Below, piece after piece: positions 1-8,850 of a DNA stretch of 64,000 bases. The notes under the pieces are model-generated. The model ran no database searches. It was not told the DNA's origin and saw nothing but the letters and a program-made list of their open reading frames with translations. The position numbers and the translations under genes are program-made. Each line of letters opens with the position of its first letter. Position 1 is the first letter of the stretch. The stretch comes from Bacillus sp. ISL-37. Lineage in GTDB: Bacteria > Bacillota > Bacilli > Bacillales > Cytobacillaceae. The stretch spans positions 124,001 to 188,000 of the forward strand of contig NZ_JAGGQL010000003.1 of the NCBI RefSeq assembly GCF_018613315.1, read 5' to 3'.

Positions 1-1
1 C

Positions 2-964
2 TATCAGACTATAACAAATAGTAGTTTCACTTTTTCAAAAGAAATTATCCGGGACCTGCATCTGAATTTAACTGCCCTTGATGATAAGCATTTTGTTCTT
101 TTAAGCGGCATTTCTGGAACCGGAAAAACTCAATTATGCCGTCTGTATACTAATGCAGTCTATGGTCTGGAGTATGAGGATGAAAATCCGTACTTCACGA
201 TCATTCCGGTAAGGCCTGATTGGACTGATGCGAGTGCCCTGTTTGGATACTATAGTTCTTTTGAGAAGCGATATGTTAGAACAGAGTTTCTTAATGTTAT
301 CCTAAATGCTTTGAAGGAAAGGGAGAAACCTCATTTTATTTTACTTGATGAAATGAATCTTGCTCGAGTTGAATACTATTTAAGTGATTATCTTAGCGCG
401 GTTGAATCAAGAAAGGAAATACCATTGCATCAAGATGACCATATAGTTGAAATTCCTAAAAAGCTATTGATTCCGCCAAATGTTTATCTACTAGGCACTA
501 TTAATGTCGATGAAACGACTCATTCAATTTCTGATAAAGTACTTGATCGTGCATTTGTCATGACCTTGTCTGATGTTGACTTTAATTCTTACTGGGATAG
601 AGCGAACCAGGATATCAAGGAAGTGCTTGGTCGAGAGTTTGCCATGCTAAAGGAATTACATCACATGTTATTAACGTACGAACTTCATTTTGGTTATCGG
701 ACAATGGGGGAAATGTTGCGCAAACTGTTTGTTAATCATCAGTTGCCTGAGGAACATCAAATGGAGCCTTTAAAAGCTTTGGATCGGGTTATTTCTGAGA
801 AGGTTTTAACGAAAGTTCGTGGTGATGAAAGGATTGCTGAAATGTTAAGAAAGATGGAAGTTTGGCTTAAGGAAAACCTTGAGGCAGATTCCATTTCGCT
901 AAAACATGTCAAAAGGATGCAAGAGGAGTTGGAGTATTATGGAGCCACTCAGTTCTGGAGGTAA
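2..964 (+). CDS. McrB-like AAA+ NTPase, 5' end cut by window edge
   Basis: The reading frame is open from base 2, so only the C-terminal part of the protein is present. It carries a Walker A motif (GISGTGKTQ, bases 107-133), a Walker B motif (ILLDEMNLARVE, near 340-375) and a GTINVDETTHSISDKVLDRA segment typical of McrB-family AAA+ proteins, which use nucleotide hydrolysis to drive type IV restriction. The specificity domain expected at the N terminus lies outside the window. Its end overlaps the start of the DUF2357 gene by 26 bases, which indicates translational coupling in one operon. The AAA+/McrB assignment is firm; the target recognised is unknown. Confidence 0.88.
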   Translation, partial: YQTITNSSFTFSKEIIRDLHLNLTALDDKHFVLLSGISGTGKTQLCRLYTNAVYGLEYEDENPYFTIIPVRPDWTDASALFGYYSSFEKRYVRTEFLNVILNALKEREKPHFILLDEMNLARVEYYLSDYLSAVESRKEIPLHQDDHIVEIPKKLLIPPNVYLLGTINVDETTHSISDKVLDRAFVMTLSDVDFNSYWDRANQDIKEVLGREFAMLKELHHMLLTYELHFGYRTMGEMLRKLFVNHQLPEEHQMEPLKALDRVISEKVLTKVRGDERIAEMLRKMEVWLKENLEADSISLKHVKRMQEELEYYGATQFWR

Positions 965-2414
965 CCACCTTGAAATATTGGATGTTAACCAAGGATGGAT
1001 CCATATTACTGATGCGTATTTAACAGAAGCATCTGAGTATAAACTCCGTTATAGAGGAGAGAGCATCGATGTCACTATTCAGGATGTACCTTTGCCATTT
1101 TACAGACAAGAGCATGTGCTGTATGCAACTATGCTTACTCCGTTTCAAAGTGGAAGCTTAAGAATCTCAATTAATGGCCAGGAGTTTGAGTCTTATATTT
1201 ATCCTGATCAACGTAAGCTAACTGAAGAGCAATATACTTTAATGATTCAAGACATTTTAAAGGAAGCCAATATTTGTTTTCAGTTATCTGGTTTGGAAAC
1301 ACAGGTTAACACTTTCGGAAGGAGTCGAGTGCTATCTTGGGCGCAATGGAGTTACATCGAGCGGAACTTTCAGCAGCTACGCCAAATTTTTTCGAAGATA
1401 GAAAGCAAGCCAATCCGAAAATTAAAGAAACAGACTACCATCATGAAAAGAGAAAAAGTTCAGAGAGCTGAACAGACGACTTTATCTTGGTTGGACAGGA
1501 AAGGGCACGGTCAAGTTATTCCTACGCATGTTGAAACGGCTAAAACATACGAAACGATAAACCTTTATGAGAATCAGGTTTTAAAGCAGCAAGTATTAGA
1601 TTTATTCATGCTGCTAAGGAACTATGAAGAAACAGAAATTGATTCTGTTTCATTAAAAGCCAAAAGATATAAATCGGTTCTTCGATACTGGATGAATAGC
1701 CCATTTTTAACTAAGATTGACGAGAATAAGGGTCCATATAACATAACACAGACCTTTAGGAAGCATCCTGTTTATCGATTGTGGTATGAGTGGTTTGATA
1801 AGCTTTATAAGCATAAGAGGGAAGGGATAGGATTGTCTTATCCCATCGCTTTGAAGGACACCTTTTTCTTGTATGAAATGTGGTGTTATATGTATGTTAT
1901 TAAAATATTGAGAGAGTCCAATTTAATTAAAGACACCAGCAATCTTTTTAAGACAACAAGAGAGGGATTGTTCTTGAACTTAGCTGAAAACATTCAGAGT
2001 TCTGTACACTTGGTAAACGGCATGACCCTATACTTTCAGCGATCCTATCAATATAACACAAAGACCTTCCATACATACACGCAGAAAATGATTCCGGATA
2101 TTCTAATAGAAGGAGAGAATTGCATAATTGTGTTCGATCCAAAGTACAGGGTGCCTGGAAACCTAGGAACCGCACTGGGGGAAATGCATAAATATCGAGA
2201 TGGAATCATACATCGGGAATCTGGGGAAAAGGCAGTAAAGGAAGTTTACATTTTAACTCCTACATCAGATGATCAAGCGGATTCGATGAGGTATTTTGAT
2301 GTGGAGTTTCGGGAGAAGTTTGGAATGGGTGCTATACAGATGGTGCCAGGTAGTCAAAATAGTGAACTAAAGCAATTAGTTTTGACTACCTGTCGAGTTA
2401 GGAAGGAAGGATAA
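939..2414 (+). CDS. DUF2357 / McrC-like PD-(D/E)XK nuclease
   Basis: This 491-residue protein has an LYEMW motif (about residue 312) and a nuclease core MIPDIL...VFDPKYR (about residues 385-404), giving Asp followed by Asp-x-Lys, then HKYRDGI. This is the pattern of DUF2357 proteins, which act as McrC-type nuclease partners of McrB-like motors. I prefer ATG 939 over ATG 906 because AAGAGGAG lies at 921-928, about ten bases upstream, while 906 has no ribosome site. The start sits inside the McrB-like gene, and the stop is three bases before the next gene. Together they look like a type IV restriction-like or defence module. DNA cleavage is inferred from the motif. Confidence 0.82.
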   Translation: MEPLSSGGNHLEILDVNQGWIHITDAYLTEASEYKLRYRGESIDVTIQDVPLPFYRQEHVLYATMLTPFQSGSLRISINGQEFESYIYPDQRKLTEEQYTLMIQDILKEANICFQLSGLETQVNTFGRSRVLSWAQWSYIERNFQQLRQIFSKIESKPIRKLKKQTTIMKREKVQRAEQTTLSWLDRKGHGQVIPTHVETAKTYETINLYENQVLKQQVLDLFMLLRNYEETEIDSVSLKAKRYKSVLRYWMNSPFLTKIDENKGPYNITQTFRKHPVYRLWYEWFDKLYKHKREGIGLSYPIALKDTFFLYEMWCYMYVIKILRESNLIKDTSNLFKTTREGLFLNLAENIQSSVHLVNGMTLYFQRSYQYNTKTFHTYTQKMIPDILIEGENCIIVFDPKYRVPGNLGTALGEMHKYRDGIIHRESGEKAVKEVYILTPTSDDQADSMRYFDVEFREKFGMGAIQMVPGSQNSELKQLVLTTCRVRKEG

Positions 2415-2417
2415 TTT

Positions 2418-4247
2418 ATGTCTTTTTCGATAGAGAGCATTGCGCAGTTGGATCACTCTAAGGAGTTTGCACAACTTCACCAAAAGTTTCACCAGTTTAA
2501 TCCACTAAAAGTTTTACGTGTCGATCAGTTTGAAATTAGGCATTCAAATGTTCTTGCTTGGTTATTAGACCCGAGTGAGAATCATCAGTTAGGAAACTTT
2601 TTTATTAAGAAAGTAGTCTCTCGTTTGGTGACAAGGCAGGAAAATGAAGATAAATTAGCTGAAATCGACTTTTTAACATATATGCATGCTTCTTTCTCAG
2701 ATATTGAAGTTTATCGCGAGGTAAAGACACATACCAATCGATATATTGATATTGTTGTTGTAGTCCCCTCTCAAAAGATGGTTCTGGTTATTGAAAATAA
2801 ATTTCATGCTTCAGAATCTCTAGGACAGCTTGATGATTATTTAGAATATGCAAAAAGAGTTTATAAGGATTTTAAGGTTATTCCGATTTTCTTAACCCTT
2901 AGGAGCGATGCACCGACTCATCCTGAATACTGGGTGCTCGACTATAATGACCTAATGGATATCATTCTTTTACATATTGAGTTAAATCGTGAAATCATGT
3001 CAGAAAGTATTTTCGAATTCTTGATGCATTATACTGCAATTCTGAAAGAAGAACTTGTACAAGATGAGGAAGCGATTCAACTTGCTCAAGATGTATATCA
3101 AACAAATAAGGCAGCTGTGGACTTTCTATATCTAAGTCAACATGATGAGTTCCGTAAACAACCAAGATATCGTGATATTTATAATTGGATTGCCGGGTTG
3201 TCATTAGTACAACAAAATGCCTTGAAGAGAATCTATGCTAAAAAAAAGCAAACGATAGACTACATCTTTAAAATTGGAAGTAGTGTCCTCCATGAAGCAT
3301 TTTTATCATTTGTTCAGCTCGAGGATCTCCCTATAGAGGTTTATAAAGCACATGCTCAGGTTCCAAATTTTATTTTGCCTGAATGGCTAGATTATACCGA
3401 GACCATAGGAGAACCGGAACAGGGTTACTGGAGAGGGCACGGCTTGATTATATGGTTCGAAAGGACCTGGAATGAAAGTTTGAAAATTTCCATCGAGGTA
3501 GGACCTGTCCCGTATGAGAACCGTTTAAAGCTGCTTAATGCACTGGAATCTCAAGGTATTTCTATTCGTCCTACAGCCAAGTTAGAGGGCAAAAAATACA
3601 CCAAAATATATACTGAGACTTTGAGTATAATTGATTGGGCAAACAAGCAAGAAGTTGTTACTGGCATGGAAACTTTATATCATGATGACGATCTTAAGGA
3701 TACTCTCAGGAAAATCGCAAAAGCGGTAGAGATGATTGAAAACAAGTTGGACCAAGAGGTACTAGAAGAACGGAAGATTAGCGAGAGAACATCTGAACAA
3801 TTCCCTCAAAATCCTTTCGTGAAATTTGCTGGAATTCAGGGAATTGATCCCTTACTTTATCGAATCGGAAACAAGAATGCCTCTTTTTTGATTAGTGAGT
3901 TCCGAGAATTAGAGAAAACATTCGGGGTTACTCGAGAAAAATGGTGGTGGCATGACAGTACTTTCACTTACTGGTTTGAGCGCTTAAGAGATGATCGATT
4001 AAAATTGACTCTGGAATTGGGACCTCTTCAAGCTGATCAAAGAATTAAGTTGATTAACCAGTTGGAAGAAATGGGCATTGCTTTTTCTGCTCAATCAAAA
4101 TTGCCAAATTCTAGATATACTCGATTGTTCTCAAAATCTGTGTTTATAGAGGATTGGAACGATGAGGAAGAGTTGTATCGAGTGATGGTTAGGTTGTTTG
4201 AAGAAGGTAAAAACCAGGAACTCTTAGGAATAATCAAATCTATGTAA
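2418..4247 (+). CDS. PD-(D/E)XK nuclease family protein (PDDEXK_4-like) with duplicated C-terminal module
   Basis: The 609-residue protein begins with an EIRHSNVLAWLLDP motif (about 39-52) and has a nuclease core with Glu101, Asp111 and Glu126-x-Lys128 in YREVKT, YIDIVVVV and VIENKFH, then Gln137. This matches the PDDEXK_4 nuclease type. Residues about 337-422 and 507-600 are two copies of one module: each has W-x-x-x...WFER, a strand ending ELGP or EVGP, RLKLLNALE or RIKLINQLE, and a SKxxxYTRLF-type strand. The gene starts three bases after the DUF2357 stop, so it belongs to the same operon. The module duplication suggests a binding role, which is inference. Confidence 0.8.
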   Translation: MSFSIESIAQLDHSKEFAQLHQKFHQFNPLKVLRVDQFEIRHSNVLAWLLDPSENHQLGNFFIKKVVSRLVTRQENEDKLAEIDFLTYMHASFSDIEVYREVKTHTNRYIDIVVVVPSQKMVLVIENKFHASESLGQLDDYLEYAKRVYKDFKVIPIFLTLRSDAPTHPEYWVLDYNDLMDIILLHIELNREIMSESIFEFLMHYTAILKEELVQDEEAIQLAQDVYQTNKAAVDFLYLSQHDEFRKQPRYRDIYNWIAGLSLVQQNALKRIYAKKKQTIDYIFKIGSSVLHEAFLSFVQLEDLPIEVYKAHAQVPNFILPEWLDYTETIGEPEQGYWRGHGLIIWFERTWNESLKISIEVGPVPYENRLKLLNALESQGISIRPTAKLEGKKYTKIYTETLSIIDWANKQEVVTGMETLYHDDDLKDTLRKIAKAVEMIENKLDQEVLEERKISERTSEQFPQNPFVKFAGIQGIDPLLYRIGNKNASFLISEFRELEKTFGVTREKWWWHDSTFTYWFERLRDDRLKLTLELGPLQADQRIKLINQLEEMGIAFSAQSKLPNSRYTRLFSKSVFIEDWNDEEELYRVMVRLFEEGKNQELLGIIKSM

Positions 4248-4392
4248 ATAGTTAGTAAGCATGTCAGTGATCGAAAACAATGTGACATATACAGTGCTCT
4301 TTCATGTTCCCCTTATTGAATAATACCTTAAGAAAGGTGATTATTGAAATAAACTAACATTCATTCAATAGTATGTAGGTGGTGTGACGTTT

Positions 4393-4520
4393 TTGGATAA
4401 AGTTGGGAATTAATCGAATTCCTTTTAACTCAAGGAGTCACTTTTAAGGAAATGGCTAGTATACAAGAAAAGAATATTCCAGATTATGTGCGTGATCTTT
4501 TTCCAAATATATTGAAATAG
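4393..4520 (+). pseudogene. Remnant of a zinc-metalloprotease-like gene with large internal deletion
   Basis: Bases 4404-4520 encode WELIEFLLTQGVTFKEMAS and continue to IPDYVRDLFPNILK and a stop. This closely matches the last 38 or so codons of the intact gene at 6930-7772 (WELVEFLLSQGVTFKEMAS...IPNYVRGIYPK). Just upstream, TTG GAT AAA at 4393-4401 resembles the TTG GAT AAG start of that gene, with a similar G-rich leader. The simplest reading is a paralogous copy that lost everything between its start and its last 38 codons, leaving the halves out of frame. It encodes nothing functional. Confidence 0.72.
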
Positions 4521-4595
4521 GTCCCTAATTTTAAGGTTGTGTATTAGCGGATTCAGTTAAGGAATCTGCTGCCTGGGAAATCATGAGGTGTAATA

Positions 4596-5375
4596 ATGAC
4601 TAATCTAAAAGGAAAACATGCAATCGTCACTGGTACAAGTCGATCAAAGGGAATTGGGGCCGCGATTTGCCGCTCATTTGCGAACGCCGGGGCAGATGTG
4701 TTTTTTACACATTGGACTCCGTTTGATGAGATTAGCGGTAATGGTTTGGACAATGGTTTTCCTAATATGTTATGTGAAGAGTTAAGTGAGTTCGGAGTGA
4801 AAGTTGCTCATATGGAATTGGACTTGAGCAGAAGTGATTCATCCACTATTATTATGGACCGGGTTGAAGAAACGTTGGGGACTCCTAGTATTTTAGTGAA
4901 CAATGCTACGTTTGAATCGCCAGCGGATTTTCGAACATTGAATAGAGAGATTCTGGACAAGCATTACCAAGTGAACAATAGTGGGACACTTATGCTGTCG
5001 CTGGAATTTGCTAGAAGATTTGAAAAGTCATTTCCAGAAGGAAAAGATGGGCGAATCATTAATATGGTATCTAAAGGGCCTGACCCTAACAATCTGGCCT
5101 ATATTGCAACTAAAGGTATGATGATTGCCATAACCGAACCTTTATCAGTTGGTTTAGCTCCCATAGGTATCACAGTAAATTCTGTCGACCCTGGTCCCAC
5201 TGATTCCGGTTGGATCAATGATGAATTGAGAGAACAGCTGCTGCCACTATTTCCAACAGGACGAATAGGTGTACCTGAAGATGCTGCACGTTTAATATCG
5301 TTCTTAGCCAGTGATGATTCTGGCTGGATTACCGGACAAACGATAAAATCTGAGGGTGGATTTTTGGGGAAATAA
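4596..5375 (+). CDS. Short-chain dehydrogenase/reductase (SDR), FabG-like
   Basis: This 259-residue protein has a cofactor-binding motif TGTSRSKGIG (residues 12-21, one residue longer than the usual TGxxxGxG spacing), an NNA motif in ILVNNATFE, and a catalytic set of Ser in NMVSKG followed by YxxxK in AYIATKG. SDR enzymes oxidise or reduce alcohols and ketones with NAD(P)H in the cytoplasm. The substrate cannot be told. GAGGTG at 4585-4590 supports the ATG. It stands alone, although the MFS gene 66 bases downstream points the same way. The C-terminal GWITGQTIKSEGG is typical of the family. Confidence 0.88.
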   Translation: MTNLKGKHAIVTGTSRSKGIGAAICRSFANAGADVFFTHWTPFDEISGNGLDNGFPNMLCEELSEFGVKVAHMELDLSRSDSSTIIMDRVEETLGTPSILVNNATFESPADFRTLNREILDKHYQVNNSGTLMLSLEFARRFEKSFPEGKDGRIINMVSKGPDPNNLAYIATKGMMIAITEPLSVGLAPIGITVNSVDPGPTDSGWINDELREQLLPLFPTGRIGVPEDAARLISFLASDDSGWITGQTIKSEGGFLGK

Positions 5376-5441
5376 TTTCACATATGTACTTTCATCAGGG
5401 ATTATTATTAGTAAGATCCAGTGATTTTTCAGGAGGAAACT

Positions 5442-6650
5442 ATGACGGGGAAACTATCGGCCTATAGGGTCTACCTTATATATGCAGGGTTGACTGCTTT
5501 TTTGTTTGAGATGGTTTTTACCGTCAACGAGATTTATAGAATAGAGGTTGCGGGCTTCAATGCCTTTGAACTGGTTCTTGTCGGAACGGCGCTCGAACTT
5601 AGCAGTTTTCTTTTTGAAATTCCGACAGGTATACTGGCGGACACGAAGAGCAGGAAGCTGTCCGTCATCATTGGATTGTTCCTGATCGGCCTGGGATTCC
5701 TAATTGAGGGTCTGGTGCCTGTCTTTTTGGTGATATTGCTATGTCAGACTCTTTGGGGCATAGGCTATACCTTTACAAGTGGTGCGGATGAAGCGTGGAT
5801 TGCTGACGAGATGGGCGGCAAAGACCTTACCCGGCTATTCCTGAGAGGAGCTCAGGTCAAACAGTTTGGAGCGCTGCTTGCTATAATCGTCAGTGTTCTC
5901 ATCGGTACGGTTATGATCAATTTGCCGATGATAATCGGGGGAGTGATGTTCCTGGTCCTTGCGGTATTTTTGATACTCTTCATGCCTGAGACGGCTTTTC
6001 ATCCGGCAGCTTCAGAGGAACGTGACTCGTTCAGGCAGATGATCCATACTTTCAAGTCCGGTCTCCAGTCGATTAGGAAAAAGCAATTTCTGATAGTCAT
6101 GACAGGAATTGTTTTCTTTTACGGCTTGTTCAGCGAGGGGCTTGACCGTTTGTGGATCGCCCATATTTTAGAAATCGGCTTGCCTGACGTAAATATTAAA
6201 CCGGTTGTCTGGGTGGGTATCATAAATGGGATTGCCATGGTAACGAGCATCATTGCTGTCGAATACATAAAGAGGAAGCTGGAGAAGACGGGGAAACTGC
6301 AGAAGGTATGGCTATTGATTGCCATCAATTCTGCAATGGTACTGAGCATCATCGCTTTTGGGCTCGCTGGAAATTTCACCATGGCTTTCTCTGCCTACTT
6401 GATATTCTATATTCTGCGGATCACCAATGGCCCAATATATAGAGCTTGGCTTAATGAGAATATTGAATCCAAGGTGAGGGCAACAGTCCTTTCCACCTAC
6501 GGCCAGATTGATGCGCTCGGACAAATAATGAGCGGGCCAATCATTGGATTCATAGCTCTCAAATTCGGATTGGGACTTTCCATCGTAACTTCAGGGCTGA
6601 TCCTGGCACCAGTGGTCATGTTGTATGTGTACTTACTAAGGAGAGTATAA
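5442..6650 (+). CDS. MFS transporter
   Basis: This 402-residue integral membrane protein has about twelve hydrophobic segments. It has the MFS pattern of a conserved loop after the second segment (FEIPTGILADTKSRK), where a Gly-Asp-Arg-Lys loop is typical, and a GADEAWIADE segment shared by one drug/proton antiporter-like branch. It probably exports a small molecule, unknown here. The frame opens at GTG 5421, but the start is ATG 5442, because AGGAGG at 5431-5436 sits just upstream. GC content looks higher than in the genes around it, which may mean a separate origin. Confidence 0.85.
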   Translation: MTGKLSAYRVYLIYAGLTAFLFEMVFTVNEIYRIEVAGFNAFELVLVGTALELSSFLFEIPTGILADTKSRKLSVIIGLFLIGLGFLIEGLVPVFLVILLCQTLWGIGYTFTSGADEAWIADEMGGKDLTRLFLRGAQVKQFGALLAIIVSVLIGTVMINLPMIIGGVMFLVLAVFLILFMPETAFHPAASEERDSFRQMIHTFKSGLQSIRKKQFLIVMTGIVFFYGLFSEGLDRLWIAHILEIGLPDVNIKPVVWVGIINGIAMVTSIIAVEYIKRKLEKTGKLQKVWLLIAINSAMVLSIIAFGLAGNFTMAFSAYLIFYILRITNGPIYRAWLNENIESKVRATVLSTYGQIDALGQIMSGPIIGFIALKFGLGLSIVTSGLILAPVVMLYVYLLRRV

Positions 6651-6929
6651 GTGCCAGGCACCATCCAAATCCTTCGTACACCCATCAAAGTGGAGATGGG
6701 CTTGTTGTAAACGAAACAGGAACCTGGCAGTAAAGGAATATTCAAAGTTGGAGATTTGGTGAAATAACTGTAGACATTTTTAATCAAAATTAACCTATGT
6801 TTTAAGATATCAATTTTGAAAGAAGCGAGTCTTACTTTATTTCGTTTTTTATTTGGCACTAAAGAAAGATAATTTAAAAGTGTTTTGTTTATCTACATAT
6901 CTATTGCATTTATTTTGGGAGGTAACAAT

Positions 6930-7772
6930 TTGGATAAGATTGAAATCTTAAATTTGGTGCCCAAGTTCCTGACTTTTTATAAAATGGCAAATAAGCCTGA
7001 TATTGATGATGAAAAAAGATGGGCTCTTTGGAAGGAGCATTATAACTTTGCGGCGGTTCCTCCTGGAGACGAGGGAAAAAAGATGGCGAGAAATTTGCTG
7101 GACACTGCCTGGGAAGTTTATCCTGAATATTTAACTTTTATTGAGTCATGGAAACCAAATGAGGTAAAAGTAAGGGAATACCTGACAAAAGTTAAAGCAT
7201 TGCTTGGTTATAATGAGCCAATTAGTTTAGTCGTTGTTTATTTCGTTGGGGGATTTGAAAATAATCCCTTTGTTGCTCCCTATGACCAAAAGCGTATGGC
7301 ACTTTGTCTACCGGTTGAGAACGGAGATTCTGAAATTTTTCTTGCACATGAACTGACACATATAGTACATACACAAACGGCAAATCTTACTGGTGAGTGG
7401 GAACGAACAATCGCCTCTACTATTTTGCAGGAAGGGTTAGCGACTCAGGTAAGCAAATCTTTAGTTCCAAGGCATCCAGATGAACAATATATTGAGCGTG
7501 AAAAAGGTTGGCTTCAATCTTGTAAAGAAATCCGAGCGGAAATCCTAAACGGGATTTTTCCTTTTTTAGATGATGCCTCTTCAAAATCGGTAACAATGTT
7601 TACGTTTGGGAATGGAACCACAAACCATGAAAGGGAAGCATACTACGCCGGTTGGGAATTGGTTGAGTTCCTTTTATCTCAAGGAGTTACTTTTAAGGAG
7701 ATGGCAAGTGTTCAAGAAAGGGATATTCCGAATTATGTGCGGGGTATCTATCCAAAGTTGTCGTCGTGTTAG
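6930..7772 (+). CDS. Putative zinc metallopeptidase (DUF2268-like)
   Basis: This 280-residue protein has a zinc-binding HELTHIVH motif at residues 140-147 and a glutamate in QEGLA about residue 168, the spacing expected for a gluzincin third ligand. No signal peptide is seen, so it is probably cytoplasmic. I chose TTG 6930 because GGGAGGT lies seven bases upstream; the frame extends back to 6885 without a ribosome site. A deleted copy of the same gene lies at 4393-4520. The family assignment rests on the motif and overall look; the substrate is unknown. Confidence 0.68.
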   Translation: MDKIEILNLVPKFLTFYKMANKPDIDDEKRWALWKEHYNFAAVPPGDEGKKMARNLLDTAWEVYPEYLTFIESWKPNEVKVREYLTKVKALLGYNEPISLVVVYFVGGFENNPFVAPYDQKRMALCLPVENGDSEIFLAHELTHIVHTQTANLTGEWERTIASTILQEGLATQVSKSLVPRHPDEQYIEREKGWLQSCKEIRAEILNGIFPFLDDASSKSVTMFTFGNGTTNHEREAYYAGWELVEFLLSQGVTFKEMASVQERDIPNYVRGIYPKLSSC

Positions 7773-7857
7773 ATAAAAGCACATGGGTGTACCTTGTCCG
7801 GTACTATAAAATTACTAGTCTCCGGATTATCAAAGGATCTAAAGGGAGGGCCATTTA

Positions 7858-8463
7858 ATGTATATACCCAAACATTTCAAAATCGAGGATGAAGAACAGA
7901 TTTATGAGTTTATAGAAAAATATAGTTTTGCAACTTTATACTCAACACATAAGGGAGAACCTTATGCTACTCATCTGCCATTGATCCTAAAGAAAGAGGA
8001 GAAGGCATTATATGGCCATTTTGCTCGCCCTAATGGACAGTGGAAGGATATAGAGAATCAATCCGTGCTTGTGGTTTTCCAAGGTCCTCACTGTTATATT
8101 TCACCTTCCTGGTATGAAATAAATGATGCCGTACCTACCTGGAATTACGTGTCCATTCATTTATACGGAAAGGTGGAGATCATTGAAGATGAAAAAGTAA
8201 TCTTTGATTCTTTGAATGATATGGTAAAAAAATATGAAAAGCCAGATAGTCCTTACAATTTGAACAATGTAGACTCCAAATATATCGAAGGATTGAGTAA
8301 AGGCATTGTTGCGTTTAAGATTACCATTAATAAAATTGAGGCAAAGGCTAAATTGAGTCAAAACCATCCAGTTGAAAGGCAAGAGTTAATTATTGAAAAT
8401 CTAGAAAAAACTGCAGATCAAAATAATTTAGAAGTAGCGGCCCTCATGAAGAAAAACCTGTAA
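7858..8463 (+). CDS. paiB: PaiB family FMN-binding protein, putative transcriptional regulator
   Basis: This 201-residue protein matches the PaiB family: [39 protein letters not shown] and [13 protein letters not shown], a split-barrel FMN-binding fold. In Bacillus subtilis PaiB is linked with the polyamine acetyltransferase PaiA and has been described as a negative regulator of sporulation and protease genes. Here the paiA-like gene is 3.9 kb downstream rather than adjacent. A GGGAGGGCC ribosome site precedes ATG 7858. A terminator follows at 8491. Confidence 0.88.
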   Translation: MYIPKHFKIEDEEQIYEFIEKYSFATLYSTHKGEPYATHLPLILKKEEKALYGHFARPNGQWKDIENQSVLVVFQGPHCYISPSWYEINDAVPTWNYVSIHLYGKVEIIEDEKVIFDSLNDMVKKYEKPDSPYNLNNVDSKYIEGLSKGIVAFKITINKIEAKAKLSQNHPVERQELIIENLEKTADQNNLEVAALMKKNL

Positions 8464-8490
8464 AAGGTACTTTTTTGCTAAATTAGATGA

Positions 8491-8526
8491 AAGACAGACA
8501 GGGGAATCATCCTGTCTGTTTTTCTA
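8491..8526 (+). terminator. Rho-independent terminator after paiB
   Basis: ACAGACAGG and CCTGTCTGT form a nine-base-pair stem with an eight-base loop, followed by TTTTTC. Confidence 0.8.
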
Positions 8527-8850
8527 TACTATCTTTCCAACTGGTCATGATGATCAGGCACTCCCCGGTAAAGGAAGTACCTGATTTTTGTTTGATAATC
8601 ATGATACTTTAATTTGTTTAAAAATGAGTTGGGAAGACTGATCACTAACTTTAATAGCAGATTATAGCGATGAACTAGTTTTCAAATTTCCCAATAAAAA
8701 TAAGACAAATAGAGTTGTTTAAATAAATATAATTTATTTTTAGGAGTACTTTCCTAATTTTACAGAATATACAATTAGTTCTTTGTGAACTTTTCTAGTC
8801 TCTCATTCTCCTGTATTCTTAGTAATTAACTAGGAAAAGGAGGTTTTACA
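8527..8850. other. Non-coding gap upstream of the LVIVD-repeat gene
   Basis: No open frame is convincing here. A second, weaker hairpin (ATCAGG and CCTGAT followed by TTTTTG) lies near 8550-8590. The remainder is AT-rich and probably holds the promoter of the downstream gene, but I could not settle on -35 and -10 boxes. Confidence 0.4.

Noticed and set aside
6651-6730. GTGCCAGGCACC palindrome after the MFS gene as a regulatory site
   Set aside because: It is a short self-complementary sequence with no second half or gene placement that supports a role; only one copy is clear.
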